This document shows, piece by piece, positions 1 through 9,189 of a DNA stretch of 64,000 bases (its first letter is position 1; each line of letters opens with the position of its first letter). Source of the DNA: an uncultured Geobacter sp. (GTDB lineage: Bacteria > Desulfobacterota > Desulfuromonadia > Geobacterales > Geobacteraceae); contig CAIYDQ010000003.1 in NCBI GenBank assembly GCA_903925075.1, positions 30,325 to 94,324 of the forward strand, read 5' to 3'. The notes under the pieces are model-generated. The model made no database searches. It saw only the letters and a list, made by a program, of their open reading frames with translations, and was not told the origin of the DNA. Position numbers and translations under genes: made by a program.

Positions 1-183
<183 letters not shown>

Positions 184-301
184 AAGGGTCTCCGCGCTGA
201 GTTAATGAAACACGCGCGCATACTACAGTATTTCATTTAAAACTGCAAGACGCAGGCGTGTTCGGCATCTGCGGCGAAACCCCAGAGAGAACAAGTTCAA
301 A

Positions 302-435
302 GGCTCGCACACGGATTGAACGGATTGAACGGATAAAAACAGATTAAGCAGAACTCTTTGGTTTACCCCAAAAGCTTTGCCTTATCGGACGTTATCCGTT
401 ACATCCGTCAAATCCGTATGCGGGGTTTTGATCTG
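302..435. repeat. Palindromic repeat family A, copy 1
   Basis: A roughly 130-bp imperfect inverted repeat. The left arm contains GCACACGGATTGAACGGAT and the right arm contains ATCCGTTACATCCGTCAAAT. Between them is a core, TCTTTGGTTTACCCCAAAA, that is nearly identical in the other two copies (33720-33850 and 62081-62220). The right arm overlaps the last codons and stop of the MauE/DoxX-like gene. Mobility is inferred only from the repetition. Confidence 0.85.
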
Positions 436-843
436 GCTTGTTTTCAGCACGAAAACGGTCATGGCGAGAAAGACCATATCCCTTGCCAGCGCCATCCAAG
501 GCGAGGTCTTGGCCCCTCCCTGCTTGAAGCAGCCGCAATCTATGTCCAGCCCGCGCACGATGGCCGAGGCGAGGGCGACGATGAAGACCAGGTTCATGCC
601 TGCGATGATCAGCGCTCCACCTTTCACCCGGTAGCCGCAGACCAGCAGCAGCCCGCAGACCAGTTCCAGAAAGGGGAGTACGGCCGCCGTCAGATAGCTG
701 GCGAAGTAGGGGAGCACCCGGTAGGCCGCCACGCTGCCGGCAAAGGCAACCGGATCGGCGATCTTCAGCAGGGCGGCGTAGATGAAAATGACCCCCAGGG
801 TTATCCTGACGGCCGCAGGCAGATGTCGTTTCCAGCCGTTCAT
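382..843 (-). CDS. MauE/DoxX-like redox-associated membrane protein
   Basis: A 153-residue protein with four predicted membrane helices (about residues 10-30, 45-65, 75-97 and 118-134). A cytosol/periplasm-facing DCGCF motif (C103 and C105) is typical of MauE-type membrane proteins, which support disulfide or thiol chemistry in the envelope. ATG at 843 overlaps the stop of the upstream rhodanese gene (ATGA), so the two are almost certainly co-translated and may act together in sulfur or redox handling; that joint role is inference. The last 15 or so residues (from about K139) and the stop codon are encoded by the arm of a dispersed palindromic repeat, so the native C-terminus has probably been replaced. 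Confidence 0.8.
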   Translation of the reverse strand: MNGWKRHLPAAVRITLGVIFIYAALLKIADPVAFAGSVAAYRVLPYFASYLTAAVLPFLELVCGLLLVCGYRVKGGALIIAGMNLVFIVALASAIVRGLDIDCGCFKQGGAKTSPWMALARDMVFLAMTVFVLKTSQIKTPHTDLTDVTDNVR

Positions 844-1337
844 AGTGCCCCCGTCGCTGTCGGGTAGCCGGCGTCGCGCCATTCGGGATATCCGCCTTCG
901 AATACATAGACCGAGGCGTAGCCGGCCTGCATCAGCAGTTTCCCCAGATCCATGCTGTCGTGGCAGGAAAATCCGTTGCAGTAGGCGATGACGGTGGCGC
1001 TGGTCGGCACTTTCGCCTTGAGTCCGACCGGGCCGGTCTTGCGGAGTTCTTCCAGCGGCAGGGTCAGCGCTCCGGCGATGTGCCCCTGTGCAAAGCTCGC
1101 GGCGCTCCTGGCATCGACGATAACCGCCTGTTTGGAATCGTGCAGCTCTTTTACCTGCACCAGGCCGATGGGCATCGGCAATTCCTCGCCCTGAGGCGCA
1201 GCCTGCGCCTGCTGGGTCAACTCCCCTCGCCAAGCGCCGGTCAGGAGCGTGCGGTTCCAGGCGATGCCGGCAGCCGCCGAAACCACCACGATCAGGCAGA
1301 TTTCCGTCAATGTCCCAAGTAGGTTCTTTTTCAGCAT
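840..1337 (-). CDS. Membrane-anchored rhodanese-like sulfurtransferase
   Basis: A 165-residue protein with one N-terminal hydrophobic segment (about residues 9-27) acting as an uncleaved signal or anchor, then a single rhodanese domain (about 55-163). DARS at 75-78 is the usual rhodanese beta-strand signature, and the catalytic loop is C120-NGFS-C125-HDS. The second cysteine is at the position expected for the persulfide-carrying residue of a C-x4-C type loop; one should not assume thiosulfate specificity. The protein likely faces the periplasm. The ATG at 1337 has no clear ribosome site; a GTG at 1376 preceding a GGAGG is an alternative. It overlaps the MauE-like gene by four bases. Confidence 0.8.
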   Translation of the reverse strand: MLKKNLLGTLTEICLIVVVSAAAGIAWNRTLLTGAWRGELTQQAQAAPQGEELPMPIGLVQVKELHDSKQAVIVDARSAASFAQGHIAGALTLPLEELRKTGPVGLKAKVPTSATVIAYCNGFSCHDSMDLGKLLMQAGYASVYVFEGGYPEWRDAGYPTATGAL

Positions 1338-1468
1338 AAGTTGACGGGGGTAACCGTCCCTCCAAAACCGCACCACGCGGGTGCCTCCGGGGAGAAAAAT
1401 TCCCTTCTGATCCGATTCTACGCAAAAGGAAAATTTCGGTCAACCTTGGCGTTCGGTTGGTTACTCCC

Positions 1469-1560
1469 GTAGGTCGCGTTGAGGTACGAAACGCGACGTC
1501 GCAATGGTGCCACGGTGGCAACGTCGCGTTTCACGATGAAGCCGTTTAACACGACCTACG
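1469..1560. repeat. Palindromic repeat family D, copy 1
   Basis: Inverted repeat beginning GTAGGTCGCGTTGAGG and ending AACACGACCTAC, with internal complementary segments CGAAACGCGACG and ACGTCGCGTTTC. A second copy with the same order of blocks lies at 26108-26219. It fills most of the gap between the rhodanese gene and the copper ATPase gene. Hairpin repeats of this general sequence style are widespread in proteobacterial genomes; function unknown. Confidence 0.8.
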
Positions 1561-1574
1561 GCAACTGCCGGCAG

Positions 1575-3743
1575 CTAATTCCCCAGCCTTCTCGCCACGC
1601 CCTTGAGCGTGATCGAGTTGAGCACTACCGAGACCGAGGAAAACGCCATGGCGAGACCGGCGAACTCGGGCTTCAAGGTGATGCCGAACGGGTAGTAAAG
1701 GAGCCCGGCCGCGACCGGTATGCCGAGCACGTTGTAGATCAGCGCCCAGAAGAGGTTTTGCTTCACCTTGGCAAGGGTCGCCCTGCCGAGCCGCACCGCC
1801 GCCACCACGTCCAAAGGATCGCTTTTCACCAAAATAATGTCGCCGGTCTCCTTGGCGATGTCGGTGCCGCCGCCGATGGCGATGCCGACGTCGGCCTGGG
1901 CGAGGGCCGGGGCGTCGTTGATGCCGTCGCCGACCATGCCGACCTTCAACCCCTTGCCTTGATGCTCCTTGACGACGGCGAGCTTTCTTTCCGGCAAAAG
2001 CTCCGCCTCGAAGCCGTCCAGACCGGTCTCGCGCGCGACGGCGGCGGCCACTGCATGGTGGTCGCCGGTCAGCATGAAGCAGGCGATCCCCAGCTCCTTC
2101 AGTTCGGCGATGGCCCGGGCGGCGCCCGGTTTCACCGGATCGGCGAAGGCGGCGACTCCCAACAGCGCGCCTTGGGACGCCAGATAGATGAGGGATTTTC
2201 CGGCTGCGGAGAGCGGCGCGGATAGGGCGGAGAGCGGCGCGAGGTCAATCCCCTCGGCCGCCATCAGGCGGCTGTTGCCGGCCAGGATCCGCTCGCCGTT
2301 CAGGTTGCAGGAGATGCCGAAGCCGCCTCGCTCCAGGTAATCGGTGGGGCTCTTCAAGCTGAGGCCGCGCCGTTGCGCCTCCCGGACGCAGGCCGCGGCC
2401 AGGGGGTGGTTCGACTGGGACTCCGCCGAATAGAGCCGGTCGAGCAGCAGTTCCTCGGTAACGCCCGGCGCGGCAGCGAGATCGGTGAGCACCGGGGCCC
2501 CTTCGGTGATGGTGCCGGTCTTGTCGAAAAGCAGCAGTTGCAGTCTGGCCACGTTCTCCAGCGCGGAGCCTTTTTTGATCAGGATGCCCCTGTTGAGCCC
2601 GACGCCGCTCCCCACCATGATGGCGGTCGGGGTGGCGAGCCCCATGGCGCAGGGGCAGGCGATCACCAACACGGCGATGCCGAGCTTGAAGGAAAATAAA
2701 AAGCCCTCGCCGCTCGCGAAGTACCAGCCGGCAAGGGTGATCAGGGAGAGGAGCAGCACGGCGGGGACGAAATAGGAGGAGATCCGGTCGGCGAAGCGCT
2801 GGATGGGGGCCTTGTCGGTCTGCGCGTCCTGCACCATGCGGAAGATCTGGGCCAGCCGGGTCTGGGCGCCGACCCGGGTTGCGCGCACGGTCAGCGAGCT
2901 GCCGCGGTTGACGGTGGCGCCGATCACCTCGTCGCCCGCCCCCTTCTCCACCGGGAGCGACTCGCCGCTCACCATGGACTCGTCCACGCTCGAATCGCCC
3001 GAGACCACCACCCCGTCCATGGGGATCGCCTCGCCCGGCCGCACCAGCACCAGGTCGCCGACTTTCAGAGATCCCGAGGCCACCTCGCGCTCGACGCCGT
3101 CCACCAAAAGCCGTGCCGTGTCGGACTGCAGCTTCAGGAGCTTTCTGAGCGCTTCGCCCGCTTTGCCGCGGGCGCGCGCCTCCAGGTACTTGCCGAGCCG
3201 GATGAAGGCGATCAGCATGGCCGAGGTCTCGAAGAATACCTCGCCGTGCGGCCCGAAGGCGCCGAAAAAGGCGAAGAGCGAGTAGAAATAGGCGGCGCTG
3301 GTGCCCAGAGCCACCAGCACGTCCATGTTGGCGCTCCCCCCTTTGACCGCGAGCCAGGCGCCCCGGTAGAAGGCGAGACCGGCGCTGAACTGCACGGCGC
3401 TCGCCAAAACGAGGTTCAGGAAAGCCACCCGCGGCTCGCCGTGCAGGTGCATGGTGGCCATGATCGGGAGCGAGGCCGCCAGGCTGAAGACGAACCAGTT
3501 CCTTTCCCGCCTCAGCTCCTCCCGGTCGTCCCCGTCGGCCCGCACCTGGTAGCCGAGCCCGACCACCAGCTCCCTGATGCGTTTCTCGCCGATGCGGCTC
3601 GGGTCGAAACTGACCGACAGTTCCCCCATGGCGAAGTTCACCGAGGCGTCTTCCACCCCGGGCGCGTCGGACAGTCCGCGCTCGATGCGCGCCGCGCAGT
3701 TGACGCAGGACATGCCGGCGACCTTGAAGGTTTCCTTTTTCAC
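1575..3743 (-). CDS. copA: Copper-translocating P1B-type ATPase
   Basis: A 722-residue heavy-metal pump. It has one N-terminal HMA metal-binding domain with GMSCVNC (C13 and C16), the transmembrane CPC motif in [10 protein letters not shown] (about residue 363), the phosphorylation motif DKTGTITEG (about 406), and the hinge [11 protein letters not shown] together with a single GMxCxxC domain indicates Cu(I) export across the inner membrane. The start is GTG at 3743, with GGGAGG five bases upstream; it overlaps the TGA of the AI-2E transporter gene (GTGA), so the pump is co-translated with it. The substrate is inferred from motifs and could include silver. Confidence 0.93.
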   Translation of the reverse strand: MKKETFKVAGMSCVNCAARIERGLSDAPGVEDASVNFAMGELSVSFDPSRIGEKRIRELVVGLGYQVRADGDDREELRRERNWFVFSLAASLPIMATMHLHGEPRVAFLNLVLASAVQFSAGLAFYRGAWLAVKGGSANMDVLVALGTSAAYFYSLFAFFGAFGPHGEVFFETSAMLIAFIRLGKYLEARARGKAGEALRKLLKLQSDTARLLVDGVEREVASGSLKVGDLVLVRPGEAIPMDGVVVSGDSSVDESMVSGESLPVEKGAGDEVIGATVNRGSSLTVRATRVGAQTRLAQIFRMVQDAQTDKAPIQRFADRISSYFVPAVLLLSLITLAGWYFASGEGFLFSFKLGIAVLVIACPCAMGLATPTAIMVGSGVGLNRGILIKKGSALENVARLQLLLFDKTGTITEGAPVLTDLAAAPGVTEELLLDRLYSAESQSNHPLAAACVREAQRRGLSLKSPTDYLERGGFGISCNLNGERILAGNSRLMAAEGIDLAPLSALSAPLSAAGKSLIYLASQGALLGVAAFADPVKPGAARAIAELKELGIACFMLTGDHHAVAAAVARETGLDGFEAELLPERKLAVVKEHQGKGLKVGMVGDGINDAPALAQADVGIAIGGGTDIAKETGDIILVKSDPLDVVAAVRLGRATLAKVKQNLFWALIYNVLGIPVAAGLLYYPFGITLKPEFAGLAMAFSSVSVVLNSITLKGVARRLGN

Positions 3744-4792
3744 TGCGCCTCCCGACTGCGGAAATCGCCCCTCTCGATGGAGACGTTGATGATTTTCGCC
3801 GCCGCGGCCACCGGGATGGCGAGCAGGATGCCCCAAAAGCCGAACAGCTCGCCCAGCGCCATCACCATGATGATGGTCAAAAGCGGGTTCAGGTCCATGG
3901 AGCGCTTGAAGACCAGCGGCTTCACCAGGTATCCCTCCATGAAGTAGATGCCGGCGAAGGCGGCGATCACCTTGAAGAGGGCGAGGCCGCTGTGAAACTT
4001 GACGTAGGCGAAAAACAGCGGCGGGATGGTGGCGATGAAGACGCCGATGAAGGGAAGGATGGAGGCCAACCCGGCGAAGATGCCGTTGAACAGGGGGTAG
4101 TCGACATCCAGGACCATCAGGGCGACGCTGGAGAGGACGGCGACGATGAAGGAGACGATCAGTTGCCCTTTCAGGAAGCCTCCGATGCTCTCGTTCACCT
4201 CGTCGCCTATCTCCAGGACGATGCGTCTATGGCGCGAGGGTATCCAGGCGGCGAGCGTCGCCTTGATGTCCTGCTTGTAGTGGAGCATGAAAAAAACGAG
4301 GATCGGCGAGAGGACCAGGTTGAACAGGTTGAAGACCATGTTGGCCGCCGCCGCGTAAACTCCGGCGGTCAGGTTGGAGAACGGCTGGTCCACCGCTTCC
4401 ACCAGCTTGTCGATGGCCCAGCTCCACTCCTCGGCGCCGTACATCGGCTGGAATCTCCCTTGCAACTGCAAGCCGAGCGTCTTGGCGTCCTGCAGGTAGA
4501 TCGGGATCTTCGGAATGAGCGCCTGCCAGCGCAGGATCAGCAAGGGGACGAAATAGGAGAAAAAGAAAACGGAGAAGATGGCCAGCACCACGTAGACGGC
4601 TATGATGCCGTTCAACCGGGAGAGTTTCCTTCTTTCCAGGAGCACCACGACGGGATCCAACAGATAGGCGATGACGAAGGAGAGCAAAAAGCAGGAAGCC
4701 GTGTGGTGCAGTGCATGTCCCGCGGCAAAGAGCGCGGCGACGATCAGCAGGGTCAGCACGGTTCTGTTGGTAGCGCTTTGTAATAAAGGCAT
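3740..4792 (-). CDS. AI-2E family transporter (PerM/YdiK type)
   Basis: A 350-residue polytopic membrane protein with hydrophobic segments near residues 12-50, 62-85, 150-175, 205-300 and 305-335. The conserved C-terminal arrangement [19 protein letters not shown] followed by [17 protein letters not shown] is characteristic of the AI-2E/PerM family. Members include exporters of autoinducer-2 and Na+/H+ antiporter-like proteins, so the substrate cannot be read from sequence. The start ATG follows GGGAG at good spacing. It lies 16 bases after UPF0158 and overlaps copA, forming a three-gene minus-strand unit. Confidence 0.85.
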   Translation of the reverse strand: MPLLQSATNRTVLTLLIVAALFAAGHALHHTASCFLLSFVIAYLLDPVVVLLERRKLSRLNGIIAVYVVLAIFSVFFFSYFVPLLILRWQALIPKIPIYLQDAKTLGLQLQGRFQPMYGAEEWSWAIDKLVEAVDQPFSNLTAGVYAAAANMVFNLFNLVLSPILVFFMLHYKQDIKATLAAWIPSRHRRIVLEIGDEVNESIGGFLKGQLIVSFIVAVLSSVALMVLDVDYPLFNGIFAGLASILPFIGVFIATIPPLFFAYVKFHSGLALFKVIAAFAGIYFMEGYLVKPLVFKRSMDLNPLLTIIMVMALGELFGFWGILLAIPVAAAAKIINVSIERGDFRSREAQ

Positions 4793-4808
4793 TAAGGCTC
4801 CCTGGGGG

Positions 4809-5246
4809 TTAGAAATCCCGTTCCGGCGGATAGATGTCGTGCTCTTCCAGCCAATGTCCGGCGCGGCCGGTGATCAGTTCCTCCCTGACCGCCTGAAAGC
4901 GCTCCATCTCCTCCGGGTAAAAGGAAAGGATTTCGTGCAACCTGCCGTGGGAGTGGGTGCCGACGAAGGCCCGCACCAGCATGGCCTTCAGGCCGTTGTC
5001 ATCGATCCTCTGGATGAAGGCGTGCACCATTTGGCGTTCCTGGCTGTAGTCGAAGGGGGGGATCTCCAGGTAGCGCTCATCCTGGGATTCGACTTCGTCC
5101 CAAAAAGGATCGTCGTCGTAATCGGTCGGGACCGAGAAGACCTCGCCGGTTTCCCGGTCGAGAAAGAAGGCCAACTCCTGGTCGGTGTTTTCGAAGGCCT
5201 CCATCAGGTCTTCCCAAACGATTTCGAGATTGCGCATGGCGTGCAT
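4809..5246 (-). CDS. UPF0158 family protein
   Basis: A 145-residue acidic soluble protein. It matches the UPF0158 pattern: an N-terminal stretch describing LAFFLDRETGEVF, then IPPFDYSQERQMVHAFI, and a C-terminal WLEEHDIYP. No catalytic motif is recognised and the family has no firm function. Two possible starts exist (5246 and 5237, MRNLEI); the upstream ATG has a weak AGG before it. It is the first gene of the minus-strand unit with the AI-2E transporter and copA, and is divergent from lpxH. Confidence 0.8.
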   Translation of the reverse strand: MHAMRNLEIVWEDLMEAFENTDQELAFFLDRETGEVFSVPTDYDDDPFWDEVESQDERYLEIPPFDYSQERQMVHAFIQRIDDNGLKAMLVRAFVGTHSHGRLHEILSFYPEEMERFQAVREELITGRAGHWLEEHDIYPPERDF

Positions 5247-5286
5247 CGGAGCCTCAGGGATAAATTGTGATTAAGAACCGAGTTTC

Positions 5287-5315
5287 TTTACCTTCAGCCC
5301 ATTTTTGTATATATT
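5287..5315 (+). promoter_or_regulatory. Sigma-70-like promoter of lpxH
   Basis: TTTACC (5287-5292), 17-base spacer, TATATT (5310-5315). The predicted transcription start, about seven bases on, falls on or beside the lpxH ATG at 5322, so the message may lack a 5' leader. There is no Shine-Dalgarno-like purine run before the ATG. Confidence 0.55.
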
Positions 5316-5321
5316 GCGCAA

Positions 5322-6035
5322 ATGCGCAAGATTTTCATCGCCGACGCCCACTTGAGAAGCCCGGATGATCTCAACTACCGGGTGCTGATCCGCTTCCTGG
5401 AGACGCTCCCCCCGGACACGGACACCCTGTATCTGCTGGGCGACCTGTTCGAATTCTGGGTCGGCAATCCGGACCCCGTCTACAGCCACTATCGGGAGAT
5501 TATCGATTGCCTGAAGGGGGTGAGGGGACGCGGCGTGCGGATCGTCTACTTCGAGGGGAACCACGATTTCCACCTCGACCGCTTTTTCGGGAAACAACTG
5601 CAGGCGGAGGTGCATAAGGCGGGCGCGGTGCTGGAAATCGGCGGGCAAAAGGTCTACCTGTGCCATGGCGACCAGATCAACCGCGAGGATTACCGCTATC
5701 GAGCCTTCCGCTTGCTGTTTCACAGCCCCGTCGCCAAGGCGCTGATCCCGCTTTTCTCCCGGCGGCTCGCGGCCCACGCGGCCTCCACCCTGTCGAGGCG
5801 CAGCAGCAAGCAGCACGCGGCCAGGCGGGCGTACTGGGACTACAACGTGATACTGGACTCCTTTGCCGGCGGATGCTTCGCCGCCGGATGCGACGCCGTC
5901 ATCGTCGGCCACTATCACATGCCGATGGTGAAGAGGAGCGAGGGGCGTCTCTTCATCGCGCTGGGGGACTGGATCACCCAATACTCCTACGCGCAGTGGC
6001 TGGACGGCGAGTTCACCCTGGAAAAATTCAGCTGA
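5322..6035 (+). CDS. lpxH: UDP-2,3-diacylglucosamine diphosphatase
   Basis: A 237-residue calcineurin-like phosphoesterase with all metal-binding motifs of LpxH: DAH (8-10), GDLFEFWVG (40-48), GNHDFH (79-84), CHGDQIN (114-120) and GHYHMP (196-201). LpxH hydrolyses UDP-2,3-diacylglucosamine to lipid X at the inner face of the cytoplasmic membrane during lipid A synthesis. The first motif reads ADAHL rather than the more usual SDLHL, but the metal ligands are kept. The gene converges with and overlaps the YkgJ-family gene by eight bases at its 3' end. Confidence 0.92.
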   Translation: MRKIFIADAHLRSPDDLNYRVLIRFLETLPPDTDTLYLLGDLFEFWVGNPDPVYSHYREIIDCLKGVRGRGVRIVYFEGNHDFHLDRFFGKQLQAEVHKAGAVLEIGGQKVYLCHGDQINREDYRYRAFRLLFHSPVAKALIPLFSRRLAAHAASTLSRRSSKQHAARRAYWDYNVILDSFAGGCFAAGCDAVIVGHYHMPMVKRSEGRLFIALGDWITQYSYAQWLDGEFTLEKFS

Positions 6036-6285
6036 TCTCCCGCAGGCCGAAGAGCCTCAGGTAGCCCGCTACCCTCTGGTCGAGGGTGGGGGCGGCGATG
6101 CTCGCGCAGATCTCGTCCGGCCGGTAGCCCCGGCAGACGGCGGGGCGATCCCGGTAAATGCCGCAGGCCAAGGCGTCGGTGAGGTGCCGGCACCTCTCTC
6201 CCGGCTTCTTCTGCAAGCTGCTGATGTCGGGCGCCACGCAGCAGGTCCCGCACCTCGCGCACTCCCTAGACTCCGTAGACTCCAT
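6028..6285 (-). CDS. YkgJ family cysteine-cluster protein
   Basis: An 85-residue protein with the YkgJ/UPF0153 spacing of cysteines: CARCGTCC near the N-terminus, then CRHL, ACGIYRDRPAVCRGY and a final C. The eight-cysteine pattern suggests a metal or Fe-S site. Function is not established. The start at 6285 is chosen because the G-rich run just upstream can act as a ribosome site; an in-frame ATG at 6300 is possible. The 3' end overlaps lpxH tail to tail. Confidence 0.8.
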   Translation of the reverse strand: MESTESRECARCGTCCVAPDISSLQKKPGERCRHLTDALACGIYRDRPAVCRGYRPDEICASIAAPTLDQRVAGYLRLFGLREIS

Positions 6286-6365
6286 GGGCGCCCCCCCCAT
6301 CGGGCACTGCCGTTAAGCTCGTGCCTGGCACTTCTCCCCCGTTCCGTTTGCCCAACCCCCGCTTG

Positions 6366-7697
6366 TTACTTGAAGAAGGCCTCCAGCGCCTGCTCGCCCA
6401 CCTGGGTCGCCTTGATGCGCCACTTGTTCTGGTTTATCACCAGCGCGGCGATGGCGATCTGCGGGTCCTCCATCGGCGCGTAGGCGGCGAACCAACTGTA
6501 ATGCCCGGCCGGATCGGTGCCGTCGATGGAGCCGGTCTTGGCCGCGACGTGCAGCGAGGCGAGCATCGGCCGTCCCCTGCGGTCGTGAAAGGCCTTGCGC
6601 GAGGTGCCGCTGATCACGGTGGTGGAAAGCATGCGGGCCAGCGAGGCGGCGGTTTCCGGCGTGGTCACGGTTCTCAGCATCTGCGGCTTCTGGGTGAAGA
6701 GCGTCATCCCCTTTTGATCCACGATTTCCTGGGCCAGGGAGGGGGCCATCATCACGCCGCCGTTGGCCACCGTGGCCATGATGGCGGCCGCGTGCAGGGG
6801 CGAGATCTTCACCTCGTGGTTAAGTCCTGCCCCCATCAGCATGAGCTGGTCGACGGTGTCGGGCGCCGGCGCCCTGCTGGGAGCGACCGAGGAGCCCGGG
6901 AAGATGTCGTGGTTGAATCCGTAGCGCTCGGCGTAGAGCAGCAGCGGGTCCCGGCCCACCACCTCGCCCGCCAGCCTGCCGAACACCGGGTTCACCGATT
7001 TCCCCATGGCCAGCGAGAGCGGCATCTGCTGGTTGCCGCGCCCAGGCTTCACCCGCCACAGGCGCGGGCTCTGCGAGGTGAGGCGTCCGTTGAAGGCGAA
7101 GGGGGTGTCGGCGGAGACCTTCTTTTCTTCCAGGGCCGCCGTCGCCGTGACGATCTTGAAGAGCGAGGCCATGGGATAGAGGTTGTAGCAGGCCCTGGTG
7201 TTCCACCCCGGTTGCACGGAGGAATGGGCGACCGTGGCGAGGATGCGGCCGGTCTTGGGCTCGATGGCGACGAACATCCCGTAGGGGACCTTGTAGTCGG
7301 CCAACAGCTTCTCGACCCGGTGCTGCATGGCCTCGTTGATGGCGTAGACGACCCTCCCGCCCTGCGGCAGCGGCGAGCTGAAGACGCCCCCCTGAACGCT
7401 GGCGTTGGGATAGGAATCCGCCGCCATGCGAAACGCGCTCCAGTTGTCGACCGCGCTCGGAACGACGGCGGCGGTCTTGGCGCTGGAGGTGGCGGCAGTC
7501 AGGCGAGGGAAGCTGCAAAGGGAGAGCAGCGGATAGCCGGCGAGCGCCAGCGCCAGGATCGGGAGGATGATCTTCAGCCTGCGCTTTGCCGGCTTGGTCT
7601 CCTTCAAATCCTTAAAGGTGTTGCGCCCGTCCTGGCCTCGCGCCGCTCCGGTGCCGAGCCTGCGCTCGCTGTAGTCTTTGTCTTTGAAGTCTTGCAT
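6366..7697 (-). CDS. Penicillin-binding protein transpeptidase-domain protein
   Basis: A 443-residue protein with a basic cytoplasmic N-terminus, one membrane anchor (about residues 42-60) and a periplasmic transpeptidase domain. The three penicilloyl-serine motifs are SLFK (178-181, catalytic serine), SVN (234-236) and KTG (387-389). It lacks a long class B PBP dimerisation domain and a glycosyltransferase domain, so it is a short transpeptidase-like protein; it could cross-link peptidoglycan or act as a beta-lactam-inducible relative. It is followed by no clear partner. The start at 7697 (MQDFK) is preferred to an in-frame ATG at 7730, which overlaps the end of the next gene upstream. Confidence 0.82.
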   Translation of the reverse strand: MQDFKDKDYSERRLGTGAARGQDGRNTFKDLKETKPAKRRLKIILPILALALAGYPLLSLCSFPRLTAATSSAKTAAVVPSAVDNWSAFRMAADSYPNASVQGGVFSSPLPQGGRVVYAINEAMQHRVEKLLADYKVPYGMFVAIEPKTGRILATVAHSSVQPGWNTRACYNLYPMASLFKIVTATAALEEKKVSADTPFAFNGRLTSQSPRLWRVKPGRGNQQMPLSLAMGKSVNPVFGRLAGEVVGRDPLLLYAERYGFNHDIFPGSSVAPSRAPAPDTVDQLMLMGAGLNHEVKISPLHAAAIMATVANGGVMMAPSLAQEIVDQKGMTLFTQKPQMLRTVTTPETAASLARMLSTTVISGTSRKAFHDRRGRPMLASLHVAAKTGSIDGTDPAGHYSWFAAYAPMEDPQIAIAALVINQNKWRIKATQVGEQALEAFFK

Positions 7698-7729
7698 AAC
7701 CCGCTTTGTCTGATGGTTTAATCGGCACA

Positions 7730-8143
7730 CTATATGTCAACTGGTCCCCCTTTGTCAACGACGGGCGGGATGTTTTCTCGGCCGGCCAGCTCCTTCAAAG
7801 TGGTCCCTTGAAGGGCCGCCAAAACCGAGCGATCGACCCTCGCCAGGATCTCGCTGGCCTTGTCTTCGCCAACGATGCCGCACCCTTCGCCGTGACCCCT
7901 GAGGGAGAGCACTACCTCGCCGAGCTCGATCCTATCCAATTCCCTGGCGGGATAGTAGCCGTGCTGCGAGCCGCCGGCATGGACGATGAACCCTTCGGCG
8001 ATCAGATGGTCCAGGGCGCCGCGCACGAAGCGCAGCGGCATGCCCAGTTTGATCGCCAGACGATCGTCGTCCCAGGCCGGTTCTCCCTCGTGGAAGGAGT
8101 CGGCGATGTGGCGCAAAGCGGCCAGGGCGACCAGCTCCTTCAA
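7730..8143 (-). CDS. Winged-helix domain, in-frame continuation of the YihY protein after an amber codon
   Basis: A 137-residue reading frame directly following, in the same frame, the TAG that ends the YihY gene. It shows a winged-helix-like pattern (AWDDDRLAIKLGMPLRFVRGALDHLIAEGF) as found at the C-terminus of longer YihY/BrkB relatives in this group of bacteria. If translated alone it would need the TTG codon immediately after the TAG, and no ribosome site is visible. It may be a readthrough extension, a coupled separate protein, or the detached tail of a broken gene. The coding pattern stays good to the TGA/TAA region near 7730. Confidence 0.6.
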   Translation of the reverse strand: MKELVALAALRHIADSFHEGEPAWDDDRLAIKLGMPLRFVRGALDHLIAEGFIVHAGGSQHGYYPARELDRIELGEVVLSLRGHGEGCGIVGEDKASEILARVDRSVLAALQGTTLKELAGRENIPPVVDKGGPVDI

Positions 8144-9073
8144 CTATTGGCTGATATCTTTGCCGCGGATGTCCCTGCGGAAGGTGGGGAGGTTCTGGTG
8201 CGCTGCCACCACCTCCATGCCGAACAGCACGATGATCCAGCTGACGTAGATCCAGACCATCAGTATCGGCAGCGCGGCCAGGGTGCCGTAGATGGCGTTG
8301 TAGTTGCCGGCCCCCACCTGGAAGTGGATGTAGCACCACTGGGCCAACTGCCAGAGGGTCCCCGCCAGCACGGCGCCGATCAGCGCCGAGCGGTAGCGCA
8401 CCCGCGTGTTGGGGATGAAGATGTAGAGCAGGAAGATGGCGATCCAGACGCTCAGGTACGGGGTCAGGCTGAGCAGGAACAGCAAGACGTCGCTCAGATA
8501 GCTCCGAGCCCAGAGCCAGTCCACCAATTGCCGGCTCTCCAGGGTGGTGGTGATGCTGGTGGCCGCCAGCAGGAGCAGCGGCGCGCTCACCAGCACGCTC
8601 AGGTACTCGCTGAATCTGCGGTACAAGGAGCGGGTCTGGGAGACTCCCCAGGCCACGTTGAAGGCCTCCTCGATGTTGGCCAGCATGCTGATCGAGGTGT
8701 AGAGCAGGGCGATCAGGCCGACCGCGCCGACCGAACTCATGTTGGTGTTGTCTATGTAGGCGATGACCCTGCTTACCACCACTTCCGAGCCGGCCGCCAC
8801 CTGGTTGAGGATCAGCGGCGCCAGCCGGTTTTGCACGCCGAAGCCCTTCAGCACCGCAAAGGCCAGCGCCAAGAGCGGCACCAGGGAGAGCAGGGTGGTA
8901 AAGGAGAGGGCCGTGGCCCGCAAGAGGGAGTTGTTGTCCAGAAAATTCGAGAAGGCGAAGCCTAGCAGTTGGAGGAGCTTGACGAGAGTCCGCTTGCCGC
9001 CGCGGAACTGAGCCGGATCCAAGTCCCAAAGGCTCTTGGTGAAAAAGTCGCGTTTACCGTTGGATCTGGTCAT
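8144..9073 (-). CDS. YihY/virulence factor BrkB family membrane protein
   Basis: A 309-residue polytopic inner-membrane protein. The N-terminal region after residue 35 carries DNNSLLRATALSFTTLLSLVP and later TLWQLAQWCY and YIHFQVGAGNYNAIYGTLAALP, both diagnostic for the YihY family (formerly mis-assigned as RNase BN). About six membrane helices are visible. The role is uncertain; transport or envelope function is often suggested. The frame ends at TAG 8146-8144 but coding potential continues in the same frame for 137 codons, so the protein is probably truncated relative to its ancestor or extended by readthrough. Confidence 0.85.
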   Translation of the reverse strand: MTRSNGKRDFFTKSLWDLDPAQFRGGKRTLVKLLQLLGFAFSNFLDNNSLLRATALSFTTLLSLVPLLALAFAVLKGFGVQNRLAPLILNQVAAGSEVVVSRVIAYIDNTNMSSVGAVGLIALLYTSISMLANIEEAFNVAWGVSQTRSLYRRFSEYLSVLVSAPLLLLAATSITTTLESRQLVDWLWARSYLSDVLLFLLSLTPYLSVWIAIFLLYIFIPNTRVRYRSALIGAVLAGTLWQLAQWCYIHFQVGAGNYNAIYGTLAALPILMVWIYVSWIIVLFGMEVVAAHQNLPTFRRDIRGKDISQ

Positions 9074-9146
9074 GGGCGATACCGAGCAGCGGATTGATGG
9101 TGGAAGTGTGATGGTGGATGCGTGGCAGGGAGGCGGGCGAACAACT

Positions 9147-9174
9147 AAAAAAGCCCACCTAAGTGGGCTTTTTT
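9147..9174 (-). terminator. Intrinsic terminator after the YtxH gene (bidirectional)
   Basis: Perfect 12-bp stem made of six A:T pairs and GCCCAC/GTGGGC with a four-base loop, flanked by A6 and T6. It lies 16 bases beyond the stop of the YtxH gene and would work on either strand. Confidence 0.9.
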
Positions 9175-9189
9175 AGCGGCGGTCGCGAC

